Below, one piece after another: positions 1 through 10,673 of a stretch of DNA of 64,000 bases. Positions within the stretch are counted from its first letter, which is position 1, and each line of letters opens with the position of its first letter. Origin of the DNA: Sordaria brevicollis (Eukaryota > Ascomycota > Sordariomycetes > Sordariales > Sordariaceae); NCBI GenBank assembly GCA_033439795.1, contig JAUTDP010000012.1, positions 1,612,001 to 1,676,000 of the forward strand, in the 5' to 3' direction. Under the pieces are notes generated by a model. The model did no database searches and was not told the origin of the DNA. It saw only the letters and a program-made list of their open reading frames with translations. The translations under genes and the position numbers were made by a program.

Positions 1-627
1 GAAAAAGATGATGGATTGTCGTTTTGGAGCTTGGGGAAGCTAATCCCAGCCAGTCCAAGCTCGTCCTGGGCTAGGGGCGACAAGCCGCTTGGCATCCTGG
101 CGGAACTGTCAGAACTGTGGACTTTTTCCCCGCAGTGCGGCAGTGGGTGGTTCAGGGGGGTCCGCTTTCGATTCTCCAACAGCCGTCACCAACTGCGCGT
201 CATTCCCCAGCCCTTGTCCCTGCCAGCTCGTTCCTGCCGTTGCCGTTCCGAGGTTCACGAACCCCCCGGTCCACCCGCGGCGTTCCAGGCTTGGCGCTTG
301 TGTGGTCGAGTGCAGTTGACGCCGTCACCAACGATTGCGTGCGAGCGAGATATTCGGGCAGACTGCTCTTTCCAAAATCCAACAACCGCTGTTACACAAA
401 CCTTCAGGCTCTTTCCAGTTCTTCAGGTTCTTTGCGTATATTATCCAAGGTATGATCCACTTGCAATTTCCAGATGGCATGATCAGCTCAAGGCGGTAAT
501 CGCAGTTGCCCGTTCATGTGAGAATGATGACAGGAGGTTGCCTTGGTTTTTATGAGACACGGCCGGGATGTTGCTGACAATGAGATCCGGTCATACAGTT
601 TTTTACCTTTCACCCTATATCCTCACA
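1..627. other. Upstream region of the MAPR gene
   Basis: No gene is supported here. The open frames lack credible starts and show no recognisable protein. The last part is presumably the promoter and 5' leader of the downstream MAPR-family gene. A pyrimidine-rich stretch (CTTTCACCC) lies just before its start codon. Confidence 0.5.
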
Positions 628-1163
628 ATGTCTGGAAAGTTTGAGCCCAAGGTTCCTGTTCAGTTGAACCCTCCCAAGGACGACCCCATTTCTGTTGAGG
701 AGCTGGCCAAGGCGAACGGTAAGACTTGACACTTATCACTCGGCCGTAGAGGTTCTCTTCACTCTAGACAATGATGCTGACAACAACTCTCACTCCAGGT
801 GCTGACGGCGGAAAGTGCTATGTTGCCATCAAGGGTATTGTCTACGACGTAACGGGCAACAAGGCGTACCAGCCTGGAGGCTCCTACCACGGTAAGCTCT
901 ACCGCCTTGTCTTGTATCTCTTTGATCAAGGCAACCACGTCCAGTCTTGCTGGCTCATTACTAACACCTGTCGTGCTCCAGTGTTCGCCGGCAAGGACGC
1001 CTCGCGCGCTCTCGGCAAGACTTCGACCAAGGCCGAGGATGTCAGGCCAGACTGGCAAGACCTCGACGACAAGGAAAAGTCGACTCTCAACGACTGGATC
1101 ACCTTCTTCTCCAAGCGCTACAACGTAGTGGGCAAGGTGGAGGGCGCTACCAACATGGAGTAA
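628..1163 (+). CDS. Cytochrome b5-like heme/steroid-binding (MAPR family) protein
   Basis: Three exons, 628-718, 799-891 and 982-1163, join in frame into a 121-residue protein. Donors are GTAAGA and GTAAGC; acceptors are CCAG. The start ATG gives an N terminus MSGKFEPKVP followed by a short Pro-rich leader. The cytochrome b5-like fold fills residues 20-118: ISVEELAKANG, then the MAPR core with CYVAIKGIVYDVT, the GGSYHVFAGKDASRALG stretch that spans the second splice junction, and the C-terminal helix LDDKEKSTLNDWITFF. MAPR proteins (PGRMC1, yeast Dap1) bind heme and support cytochrome P450 enzymes of sterol synthesis. No membrane anchor is visible, so this is a short soluble member, smaller than Dap1. 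Family assignment is firm; the partner P450 cannot be told from sequence. Confidence 0.9.
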
Positions 1164-2625
1164 GGTCTACACGTCTGGATGCGTCAATACATGTTGCGGT
1201 TTTGCTCTCAAGTCGTTGTTCTTCTTCATGTGTCATTTTCTCACCCGTTAGCAATATTAGCTCGATACCCTCTTCCGGCTCGCCTGGTTCAAGACTGTGA
1301 ACTATCTCGGACCAAGATTCGACGATTCCACGAACGCCATCACAATGCTGTACACAGGCATCACTCATGTTCGATACCATCATGGCTTCTTCCCTGGCCC
1401 CCTTTATGTTGTCCTTTCGTGTATTCAAACTTACCCAGTCAATTTCAACATTGCATCCCAGCTTGCTTTGTTCCGCCACAGCCGCGGAACAATACGAGCC
1501 CCAGCTTCCGCGCGTGTCCCTGCATAACAAATTCCTTTCCCATCTTGTGGTGCCACGCCGAGCCGGGAGCAAGGGGTACAAGCAAAACTTCCCGCTGTCA
1601 AAATCCTGGTACAGGTCACAAGTGTGCCCTTTCGTCGTTTCGTGTATCACCCTGTTTTCTGTGCGTCGCGCACATTGGCTTTGTTCTGGTGGAAATACTA
1701 TGCCGGACGTTTGTTCGAGTCGTCTGGTAGGAAAGAGGACGTTTTACACATGCCATCCATTGTGAAGAACGCAGTACAGCATCTGTTCTCTTCCCCTTCG
1801 TCCTAAATCTCCCCAAGATGTCCATCCTTCTTACGCGTAACGTCCCCTTGACAAAGAATCCATGTGCGGCTCTGAGATATGGCAGTTTTTTGAGACCACA
1901 AGTGGTCTGGACACGACGTCCTGTTGCTCAAACGGCCGTATAACCGACCAACGGATGGTAGCTGCACCCACAAAAAGCGTGGCGCTGTAATGTATAGTAC
2001 TTCCAGAACATCTCAAGCCCGTGTAGCGATGGAGAAGGTGCTCAAAGACGACTAACATCAGTGTCAAAGGTATCCACCTCGAAAGTCACGTCACACAAAG
2101 CCCAACAGAACCGCCAACAGACCAACAAGTAGCAAGCACCAAGTCGAAATATTTGCGGTTTGTAACACCCTAGTCTTCATCCTGGCCCAGTTACACAGGC
2201 CAGACGGGAGACCATATCAACGTTCTGTAGCCTTCCGCTTCGGACATTTTCCCAAGCAAGTGGAAGAGATGTCGGAAAATCTTATTTCCTTCAACTTTCA
2301 CTTCATCCTTTTGTCCACTCCCATGATTCACATACAGTTATCAAGTCATGTTGGTGCCGCGCAAAGGTGGGCAGAACAAAGACGTTCGGCTTGTATCAAT
2401 TTACTACTGTCTTGGACCAGTCCAGTGACAACCTCTATATCCTTCAGGACAATCATATCCTTCCACGCGTTCTTACCTACTGACCAGCAGTCGGATGTAC
2501 AAATGAAATCCTCCAAGATCTGTTCCCTACCCCCGCATGGTAGATTCAATGGCCTTTTTGAGTTTTGCATTCGATCCTCTGGGTCCCTTGGTCCCTCCCT
2601 CCCTCCTTTCCTCCAGGCCGACGGT
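1164..2625. other. Intergenic region, no supported gene
   Basis: Both strands carry overlapping short open frames without conserved motifs, codon bias or splice-consistent extensions. The distal part runs into the 3' end of the minus-strand small Cys/His gene copy. Nothing else was seen. Confidence 0.5.
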
Positions 2626-3000
2626 TTAGCCTTCCATCTCCTGGTCAGCTTGCTCCTGGCTAACCTGCTCCTGGTCGACCTGCCGCTGGTTGGCTTGGTA
2701 TTGGCCAGCCTGCTGCTGCTGAGCTTGCTGCTGTTGAGCTCCGGCTTGTTGCTGGTTGACCTGGTGTTGGCCGCCCTGGTGCTGGCCAGCATAGTGCCCC
2801 TGCCGTTCCGCGGCGGCAGCAGCAGCTGCTTGTGCTATATTCACACATTCGGTGCACGGATAAGTCTGGTCCCAGACATCACGGAGCTTCTTCACCTAAT
2901 GACACTCCTTATAGGGATCATTACGAGCCCGGTGGCAGTAGGCCTTCAGACGAAATGTCGAGTGCCCGCAGGTGAAAACGAATTCATCGAAGTCGCACAT
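2626..3000 (-). pseudogene. Small Cys/His-rich protein, copy A, with in-frame UAG at codon 35
   Basis: The frame runs from ATG (2998-3000) to TAA (2626-2628), 124 sense positions, with one internal TAG at 2896-2898. Residues 1-34 are identical to those of copy B at 4980-5246. After the TAG the frame continues with KKLRDVWDQTYPC, a further Cys pair, an Ala run and a long Gln/Ala-rich tail with no other stop. About 20 of the first 34 codons differ synonymously from copy B with no amino-acid change, and codons 36-49 also differ only synonymously. Both copies, including the part beyond the stop, have therefore been under protein-level selection. No known family is recognised; the Cys/His spacing suggests a small metal-binding fold. 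It may be a recent pseudogene, a gene with stop readthrough, or an mRNA edited UAG to UGG. A splicing bypass would delete the most conserved block and is unlikely. Confidence 0.6.
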
Positions 3001-4450
3001 CTTTGGTATATGTCTAAGGCAGATCCTGGATGGCTGACTTGATGTGAAAAGGTTAGTCTAGCGCGTTTTGACAGATTCCCCAGAATTTTTATGACAATTC
3101 CTTACTTTGGGTTTATTGGTAGGTGCTTGCCTATTACTTTGATGACGCTTCCAAAGTGGTTGTGGATGCTGATGGTGTCGAACAACATGATTCAACTGCG
3201 AAGGAAACGAGTAGCCTTTATATCCACTCCAAGAACATCTCCGACACCATGAGAACCTATCTCGCCGGCTTCAGATCGATCTTGAAATGGAAGCAAAACA
3301 TTCCTACACATGTCACCTTCTTACACATCATCACAGCATCTACATGACTAACACGCTACAAAGTTCTAAGCCAGTTCTTCTCCGGTCTCCCCGTAGTGTT
3401 TTGTCGGCCGGTCTCCTGGCACCGACGACACGAGATTGAGCAAGTTTGAAGAAAACTCACTCATCGGCAGTCTCGCGGGGAGAACATCCGGAGTCATCTA
3501 TCGAGATTCTTCTCAAGATGAGCGAGGGGCAGATTGATGGCTCTCAATTTGCTCAAATTTGAGCACAAGCATTGTCGATCCAACACCGAAGTGAATTAAT
3601 GAATCGACGACGTTTTACTACACCAAGCAGGCCATCTGTTTCCGTTCCTCAGCCGACAAGAATAACAACGATAACAAGTGTGTAAAAGTAAGGCGCTCAT
3701 TGTTCACCAGACCGGTCTATCCATCACCGGTCTCGACAGAAGCATGGTATCGTAGAAAAGAGGTCCGAATATTTACACATACGTCACAGCAGGGCCGTCA
3801 GCCTCATAGCAAAGATCCATGCTTCCCTCAATAGGCGCGCTGAATTAATCTACGCTAGATTTGAGTTAAAAGGCAAAGCAGATGTGTAAAATCTACGGCG
3901 GCGCTTATTCCCAGCATCATGCGACTGCTCTGCTCACCAACTGACTTCGAAAAGAACGGGCGCGATGAAACAGAACTCACTTTCTACACTTCCAGTCTAT
4001 CAATGAACCAACATGAAGAAAAGCGCCAGTCGTCATTGTCACCAGTTTGTGAGCCTCCGTCTATTCTCCAGCTCCGCGATGAAATACTGAGAGAGTCGTG
4101 TAAAAAATGTATTCTATATAGCACGGAAGAAGGGTGAAACGACGTTGGTTCTCGCGAGCCTAGCAGTTTATGCCTGAGGATCTTGTGTGGGTTGGGGCAG
4201 AAGGGGTAAAGGGACTTCTCTGTATTGTATCCGAAGCACAATTGTGTCCGGATGGCCTGGTTTAGTTCGTGAAATAGGTATTCCTCTACAATAAAAAAAA
4301 CTGCTATTTGGTCAATACTCCTGACATTGACCGCTCTTGGTGGTTTATCCCTTTCTCTCCCGCGACCTTGACCACAGGTCCACAACACTGCTCATTACAA
4401 TCTTTTTTCTCCAACCGCAATCCTATACTTGCCAGCCCAAATGTGGTATC
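3001..4450. other. Intergenic region between copy A and the small TIR element
   Basis: No gene is supported. A perfect 16-bp palindrome, TGCTCAAATTTGAGCA, lies at 3550-3565. Copies of CCGGTCTC recur around 3380-3410 and 3710-3735. Short open frames on both strands show no protein features. Confidence 0.45.
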
Positions 4451-4890
4451 TAATTATGAGAAAACCTACAGCCACACCCATCGATCCCTACACGCACACG
4501 TACTTCGGGGGGTAAACTACAAAGTTTACCCCCAACAAACGCATTTCAAATATTCTAAATTCTTATCCTTCTTTCTTTAATAGGTAAATATTGTATAATT
4601 ATTTTTACTCTTGTAAAATATTTGAATGTTGGTGCGTTTGGAGGGATAGTGGAAAACGTCGTAGTACTTTGCAAGGTCTGGCGTTGCGAATGCAACTGAC
4701 TTCGATTTTTGATTAAAAAACCCCTTAAAGAGAAAAAAAAAAAAATAGAGAGTTTTTTCAGGTTTACTTTCTTAGAATCGGAAGTTTTATTATTTTCGAA
4801 GCGTCATTGAAGAAGTTATTGAACTTTTCGTTTTCGAATACGTGTGCGTGTAGGGATCGATGGGTGTGGCTGTAGGTTTTCTCCTAATTA
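4451..4890. mobile_element. MITE-like element with about 56-bp terminal inverted repeats
   Basis: The left end, 4451-4507, is repeated as a near-perfect reverse complement at 4835-4890. The shared core includes CCTACAGCCACACCCATCGA. The only differences are one base near the outer end and a one-base indel near the inner end. The interior is AT-rich, has no open frame, and begins with a perfect hairpin at 4508-4533 (11-bp stem, 4-base loop). At 440 bp this fits a non-autonomous DNA transposon (MITE). The target-site duplication is not clear. The element sits about 90 bp past the stop codon of the copy B gene. Confidence 0.75.
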
Positions 4891-4979
4891 TTCCCCTTCC
4901 TACGTTCCGCCACCCTTCCCTTCCATCTCCTATTTCCCCCTGTCTCCCTCCCCATGCTCATCGCCCCGGCTCCCTATCC

Positions 4980-5246
4980 CTAGTACTGCTGATACCCCCC
5001 CTGCCCCCCTTCAGGATGCCCATGCCCCTGCTCTTGCTGTCCCATATGATGATGATGAGCTGCTGCCGCCGCCGCCTGCGCCCTATTCACACACTCGCTG
5101 CACGGGTAGGTCTGGTCCCAGACGTCTCGGAGCTTCTTGACGTAGTGGCATTCTTTGTAAGGGTCGTTGCGGGCGCGGTGGCAGTAGGCTTTGAGGCGGA
5201 AGGTGGAGTGGCCGCAGGTGAAGACGAATTCGTCGAAGTCGCACAT
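4980..5246 (-). CDS. Small Cys/His-rich protein, copy B (intact)
   Basis: A single-exon frame encodes 88 residues, starting MCDFDEFVFTCGHS and ending in a Gly/Gln-rich tail GGYQQY. Cys and His residues at 2, 11, 13, 22, 23, 33 and 34 plus a YPCSECV motif suggest a small zinc-binding domain in the first 60 residues. An Ala run and a His run (HHHH) follow. It is the intact paralogue of the frame at 2626-3000, about 2 kb away in the same orientation. Third codon positions are mostly C here and more often T or G in copy A, so the duplication is old. The family was not recognised and no function is proposed. The strong residue conservation against copy A supports it as a real gene. Confidence 0.75.
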   Translation of the reverse strand: MCDFDEFVFTCGHSTFRLKAYCHRARNDPYKECHYVKKLRDVWDQTYPCSECVNRAQAAAAAAHHHHMGQQEQGHGHPEGGQGGYQQY

Positions 5247-7026
5247 TCTTTTTGCTTTCTGGTCTGTGGAGGGAAGGTATGGTTGAGAGGGTTGGTGATG
5301 GTGGGAGGGAGGGAGATGGAGGTTGTGGAGGACGGGTGGAATTTGGTCTGGATGGAAGAATGGTTAGTTTGGGGTTTCTTGAGAAATGGCATGGTGGCAT
5401 ATGGGAAGAGATGGTTAGGGGCTTACCTTTTGTATTGACTTCTGGTTTGTTGAACAAATGGTATGGGTTGTTGGTTGAGGAGTTCTAGGTTGAGAAGTGG
5501 ATGTCTTGAAACCCAAAGTTTTTTCTTGTTGGGAAGATGTTTTGAATGTGATGCGCCGAATCTTTGACGGGTCTATTTGAATTGAATACATCAATGTGTA
5601 GGTATAAGAGTCGCCAGAAGTTCTAAAATTGAACACCACGGGGGTTTTTGTACTCAAATTCGACAGGCCTTCTCTACAGGCCTCAGAACTACCTGGCAAG
5701 CCGCCAAATTGAGGTGATCATGGCAATGTGCACAACGTGCGCAGTGTATATCGAACGTGTAGACAAACATCTCTGTGCGCACGTTCTTCCTGGTCACAGA
5801 AACGAGTGTTGCTCATGCCAAGTCATGAGTAGCCAGGCAGTGAGAACCTGTGATGTTGATGGTGGATTAGAGAAAAGAAGAAAAGAGTGTTTATCGAGTG
5901 TCCAGCCCAGTGGGTGATAGATCATATCTTTTCCTTGTTGTTGTCAAGCTGACTGTCATGACAAAACGGCATAGTCCTCGGTGTGGCTTGTCAACAATGG
6001 CGCTTGTTCAATGATAGTGCGTTATAAAAAGACAGTTCGGGCCGCATAGTATCATTGACTGCAAGCGAAGCAAATTGGGTCTTACGAAGCAGTCCACGCC
6101 TGCAGCTGTACAAGACAAACAATGTTTTAGTACGTGGGGGTTGAAACAGCTTCCCGAAACGTCAAAGCATGTCTTCAGATTGGAGTGTCAAGGTAAGATT
6201 GGTGTATGCCGTTGATTGTAGAGGCGATCTGAAGCCATGGCATGGAGACGTGGCCTCAAGACAAAAATATTCTTGTCACTAGCAGAAAACCCAGTGCTCA
6301 AGGCCTAAGATACCGTAGGTTAGCCTTTCTACTTGAGGCTTTGATATCTACCAGTGGAAAGATAGGCACACAACCCAAGTCGTACCTACCCCTTGAGGTT
6401 GCCCATCTCCAATGCTCAAACTTTGAGAACCGCGACTATGAACTGCTCTGGTACAGAAAAGTCGCGCTCGGAACCATTGTATACATACCCGGTGACAGCC
6501 CTGTCTGCCGGCCCGCTGCGGTTGGCGCTTGAGAAGATCGTGGACAAGCCACCGGGACCGAGAACCATGGGGAGGATGTCAGGATATCCTTGGATGAGCA
6601 AACAAGCACGTTGCAGCCAATAGCTTGGGCTAACCGTGAGCATCCAAGTGATTACATTTCTGATTTGTACGTCACTTGCGTGAAGCTGCAAGCTGACACC
6701 TCCGCGGGTTTTCCGAGAGGGCTCAAGCTGATGCGGTTTCCAGAGACCGGGCAGCTGGTGCTCCCTTTGACCGGCAGAAATGTGGTAGCAAACACTGCCT
6801 GAAAGAGATTCGGAGATGGATGGGCTTCTGGAAGAGGACGTCCGGGACTTACGGGTGGAGCCTTGGGGTCTAGTGTGCAGCAGGTCTGACAGCTGGTCCA
6901 GGTTGCACAGCAGTAGCTTGTTGAATATCGTCCAATTCGAGGTCGGAGATGAAGAAGCCAATGCAGGTATCCGTGTCGAAGAAAGAAATCCGACATGGCC
7001 TCCTGGCCCTGTTCTCAGCACCTGCA
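5247..7026. other. Intergenic region up to the RIP-mutated transposon
   Basis: 5250-5480 is strongly purine-rich on the plus strand (GGGAGG/GAGATGG), presumably the CT-rich leader of copy B. Frames at 6416-7027 and 6870-7133 on the minus strand have no recognisable domains, and the latter runs into the transposon TIR. No gene is supported. Confidence 0.45.
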
Positions 7027-7028
7027 TA

Positions 7029-9179
7029 CCCGTGCCACGCCCCCACTTTTTTGGGCACTCGAAACTCGCACCCCCTAAAGTGGGTGCTCACGGCCAGTAC
7101 GGCCAACCTAGCAAAACGGCCAAATCGCAACAATTTCGAGTTTCCTAATAACCTCTTTTTTTCTATATCATTAATAATACTACTACGACGTCGTTTTCAA
7201 TTAAAATAATTATTAGATTACGATAGAAGTACGTTTATAATAAGCGTTCGACTTTTACGAAGAAAATCCCGACGTTTTAGTAACTACTTTGTGTAAAATA
7301 TTCGAAATGCCCCGTAAGCGCTTCCACAACCGTATTTAAGGTATCCCTCCTAAAAAAGGCCTCCTTACGTATAATATTAAGTTCACGGCTAATAAAAAGA
7401 AGTCTTTATATAATTATATCGACTATTTCGATAGAATTAACTTCGCTATACGGCTAAAATATATTTAAAACGCTATAAATTATTTACTTTAATTTAAATT
7501 CTCTAAATAAGAGTTCGAGGCAACGGGGGATAACCTACCCCGCGTTAGTTATAATTAGGCGTTATAGTTTATTAAGTAATATAAATATTCTAAAATTAAA
7601 TAGAAAAAAATAAATAATATTAAAAAGGATAATAAGGATATAATAAAAGTAAATCCGGTTATTTAATATTATTTCTAAATAAAATTACTAACGATTAGTA
7701 TAATAAATAGTAGTATATTTCGAAAAATTTTACGATGTTATTTAATAAGAAGGTTTCTTCCTATTAAATATTTAGAATATAAATAAAATAGGTTTCTACA
7801 TCGGTATAGGAAAAGATTAAATTATTATTATTAAGCGGAAGCGTACGTATTATTTCGCTATATTAGAGAATTGAAAATTAATTACCTATATTAAAACTAT
7901 TTTAACGTTTAAAGAATATTACCTTGCTTTTATAGTCCTTATTAGCTAATTATATATATTAAATTAATACGAAATATTAAAGTTAAACTTATATATAGTT
8001 ATCGCGATAGTATTAATAGGGTATTTAAACGATTAATTATCTTTTAAGTAATTGAAATATTAGGACGAGTATTCTAAAAAATTCTAGTAGGGTAAGAAGC
8101 GGTTATTTATATTTAATAATTATAACTCCCACTATATTAAGGAATTTCTTCAATATTATAACGACCGTAGTATTATAATATTTAGTCTACTTCCCTACCT
8201 TACTTATTTCCTTCAACCTTTCGATATAATAGTCTTTTAACCTTTTAAATATTATTACTCTTAAATATTCGATATACTAATTCGTAATAATTATATAAAT
8301 ATTATTAAACTAGATTTTCTAGGTATTATAGAGGGTATAAGGAATAACGTATTTAAGTAATTAATAATTGAATTTGGATTTAAAAAAATAGGTATTTATT
8401 TATTTAATCCCTAAATAAATAAATATTCTATACCCTCCCTACCTCCCCTCTCTAACTATTTAATATTATTTTTAGTATATATTTAATAATTTATATAATA
8501 ATAATAGGTTGTGCTCGGATTGTTTTAAGACCGTATAACGTAATATATACCCTCCCCCCTATTAGGACCTTTAACCTCCTCTACGCTATTTTAAACGCTA
8601 AATAACCTTCGTTAAATAAATAAAGCGGCTAATTAACTATACGATATTATAGAGGAACGAGATTTATCCCTATTATTTAAAAAGATAGTATTAAATTTCG
8701 TTAAGGGTAGTAAAATTACCGTAGCGGAATTAATGTAAATTAAACGCGATTTAGGTAGAATTTAATATATTAAAGCCGTAAAACGTCGGCGTAAAATATA
8801 TAATAGTCGATTAATATAATCTGGTAATATTTTAAAGGTTTTTAATAGCCGAATTATAATACTTAAACGAGTTAATAATAACCTTCGTATTACCTATAAG
8901 AAAGTCGATAAAGCGAACTAATAGTATTAAAATAAGGTTAAAAGATAGGGTTTTAAAGCGGCTAAATTGGCTAGAAAGTGGCGGAAGGAGGGTACATTAT
9001 AGCCTTTTCAAGTATTTAAACCGGGCCATCGAACTTATGGAATCTAGTTAGATTGATTAATATAATTTCATTTTTTATTAGAATGTGGCCGTTTTGCTGG
9101 GTTGGCCGTACTGGCCGTGAGCACCTACTTTAGGGGGTGCGAGTTTCGAGTGCCCAAAAAAGTGGGGGCGTGGCACGGG
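7029..9179. mobile_element. RIP-mutated TA-flanked DNA transposon (Tc1/mariner, probably pogo/Fot1-like)
   Basis: The 94-bp TIRs at 7029-7122 and 9086-9179 start CCCGTGCCACGCCCCCACTT on each strand. The element is bounded by TA at 7027-7028 and 9180-9181, as expected for Tc1/mariner target duplication. The TIRs have normal GC, while the 2 kb interior is highly AT-rich and almost lacks CpA and TpG. A relic plus-strand frame starts at ATG 7307 (MPRKRFHN) and stays readable for several hundred bases. It is broken by many TAA/TAG codons where CAA/CAG glutamine codons are likely to have stood. A CENP-B-like helix-turn-helix is suspected but not proven. TIR mismatches are mostly CpA to TpA or TpG to TpA, as RIP would leave. 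Confidence 0.85.
7307..7700 (+). pseudogene. RIP-destroyed transposase relic (N-terminal part)
   Basis: Reading from ATG 7307 gives MPRKRFHNRI, a stop at 7337-7339, then GIPPKKGLLTYNIKFT and further Lys/Tyr/Ile-rich sequence. All interruptions are TAA or TAG. The frame remains coherent (a stretch reading DNLPRVSYN lies near 7530-7560), so it is a mutated gene and not random AT-rich DNA. It is the likely transposase of the enclosing element; the exact family cannot be fixed by eye. The downstream end is approximate. Confidence 0.5.
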
Positions 9180-9181
9180 TA

Positions 9182-9588
9182 GGGCCCGTTTGGTTCAACC
9201 AGCATTTTGCATTTTGCTGGTTACCCCCCAAAGAGAGAGGTACAAAGCAAAAACTGCAGCTAAGAGGTATTGCAGCGAAATGGGGGTGAAGGAGCGCGTT
9301 GTTTTGACTAGGGTTTGATTGGCCGGTTATTTTACTGATAACCATCTTCCACCTCAGAAGCGTAAAGATAGAAAGTAGCAGAATGCGCCTGCATAGGCCC
9401 ACTAATTCCCTTTTTAAAGCTTCCGGAAATCCTGGCAACGTCTTGCCTTAGTGCGGTACCTCTTGATGCAGATAACCCCAACGGCCTACATCAAAACCCC
9501 AGCAATACCACAAAATACAGTTTGCTACTTTACCGGGGTCGATTTTGTATAGCGAAACGCGTTTTGCTAGTTGAACCAAACAGGCCCA
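9182..9588. mobile_element. Small TIR element (MITE) abutting the mariner-like transposon
   Basis: The left end GGGCCCGTTTGGTTCAACC at 9182-9200 is matched, inverted, near 9560-9587 (the reverse complement reads GGGCCTGTTTGGTTCAAC). TA dinucleotides flank it at 9180-9181 and 9589-9590. The left TA is also the right target TA of the 7029-9179 element, so the two are back to back. The 407-bp interior has normal GC and no coding frame. The differences between the arms are C to T changes. It is an unclassified non-autonomous DNA element. Confidence 0.65.
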
Positions 9589-9590
9589 TA

Positions 9591-10673
9591 GATGGACCGT
9601 GATGCCAGACCTGTCAGTACGAAAGTGGCTTGCTGGCTCGCGTGAACTTGTGGTCTGGTCCTCCATCTCTGGCAGGAGAGGCTGAACCAGGACAACTCCG
9701 CAGTTGATCGAGGCCCTCTCTTCACCAAGGTCTGGTGCCATTCTGAGCAAATTGGCTTTTCTGGTGGGAATCGGAATGTAAAGCTGTGGTGCCCAGAGTC
9801 GAGGGAACAAGAGTGGCCTTGAGAAAATCCTCACAGTGGATGTCATGAGTAGTTTGCCGCGGTGTTCGATGATAGAGATGCTATCCCCAATGTTAGTGCT
9901 GTAAACGAGTCTGGAGAACGAATTTGATGCGCACCATAAGCAATCATCCGAATGCAGCTGCAATGTATGTCCATCCTGCTGGTTTAGCTTGTCTGAACGT
10001 GCATGAGATGACGCCAAGAGAGGATGCGCCATGTAAATGCGCAGAGCGGAGTCGTGATCGTCGCCCTGATGTGGGTGGATTGAGGAGAGGACGTGATATT
10101 CTTGACAACCAGATGGAACAGAACTGAAGCTATCATGACTGAACGACTCGTAAAATCCGACCGCAAGTTGCTTGTCCAACTCTCATCAAGCCTTCACACG
10201 CACGAGAGAAAACGAAGACCTCGACGAAACGGAAATTTCTGGTGCCGAGTCCTATTGGTTACTGAGGTGGTAGGTGGTATTTTGGACCCGCATCCGGAAG
10301 GCGAGACTGAGAATGACCGAGATGTAAAGTCGCGATGGGCAGGTCGGAGAAGGCGCGGACAGAAAGGCAATTTTAATTCTCGTTTTTTTTTTTTTTTTTT
10401 TCAATGTTCTCCTGCCGTTAAGTTACCTCTATGCTCGTTCTCTTGCTGTATGTACCTGCCGTGCGAGGTGATTGACGCTTGACGAAGATTTTTTGCAGAG
10501 GCAAGAACTCTCGGGTGTCGCCGATAAGGCTAGAGTTCTTCTTCCTTTTTAGAGGAATCTAGCTGGAATCGAGCCGCTCTCAATGGTCGACTTTTTTTTT
10601 TACCACTCACAGCCTCAGCCAAGCATCTCGGATTGGAAATGGCATCCACTGCGCTGGTCAGGCAGCGTAACCC
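9591..10673. other. Spacer between two transposons, no supported gene
   Basis: A 243-codon minus-strand frame (9448-10179) overlaps the preceding MITE and has no recognised domain, so it is not accepted. A 19-base T run lies at 10383-10401. No conserved gene was seen. Confidence 0.45.

Noticed and set aside
9448..10179. 243-codon minus-strand frame
   Set aside because: It overlaps the MITE, has no recognisable domain, and shows random-like composition without splice support.
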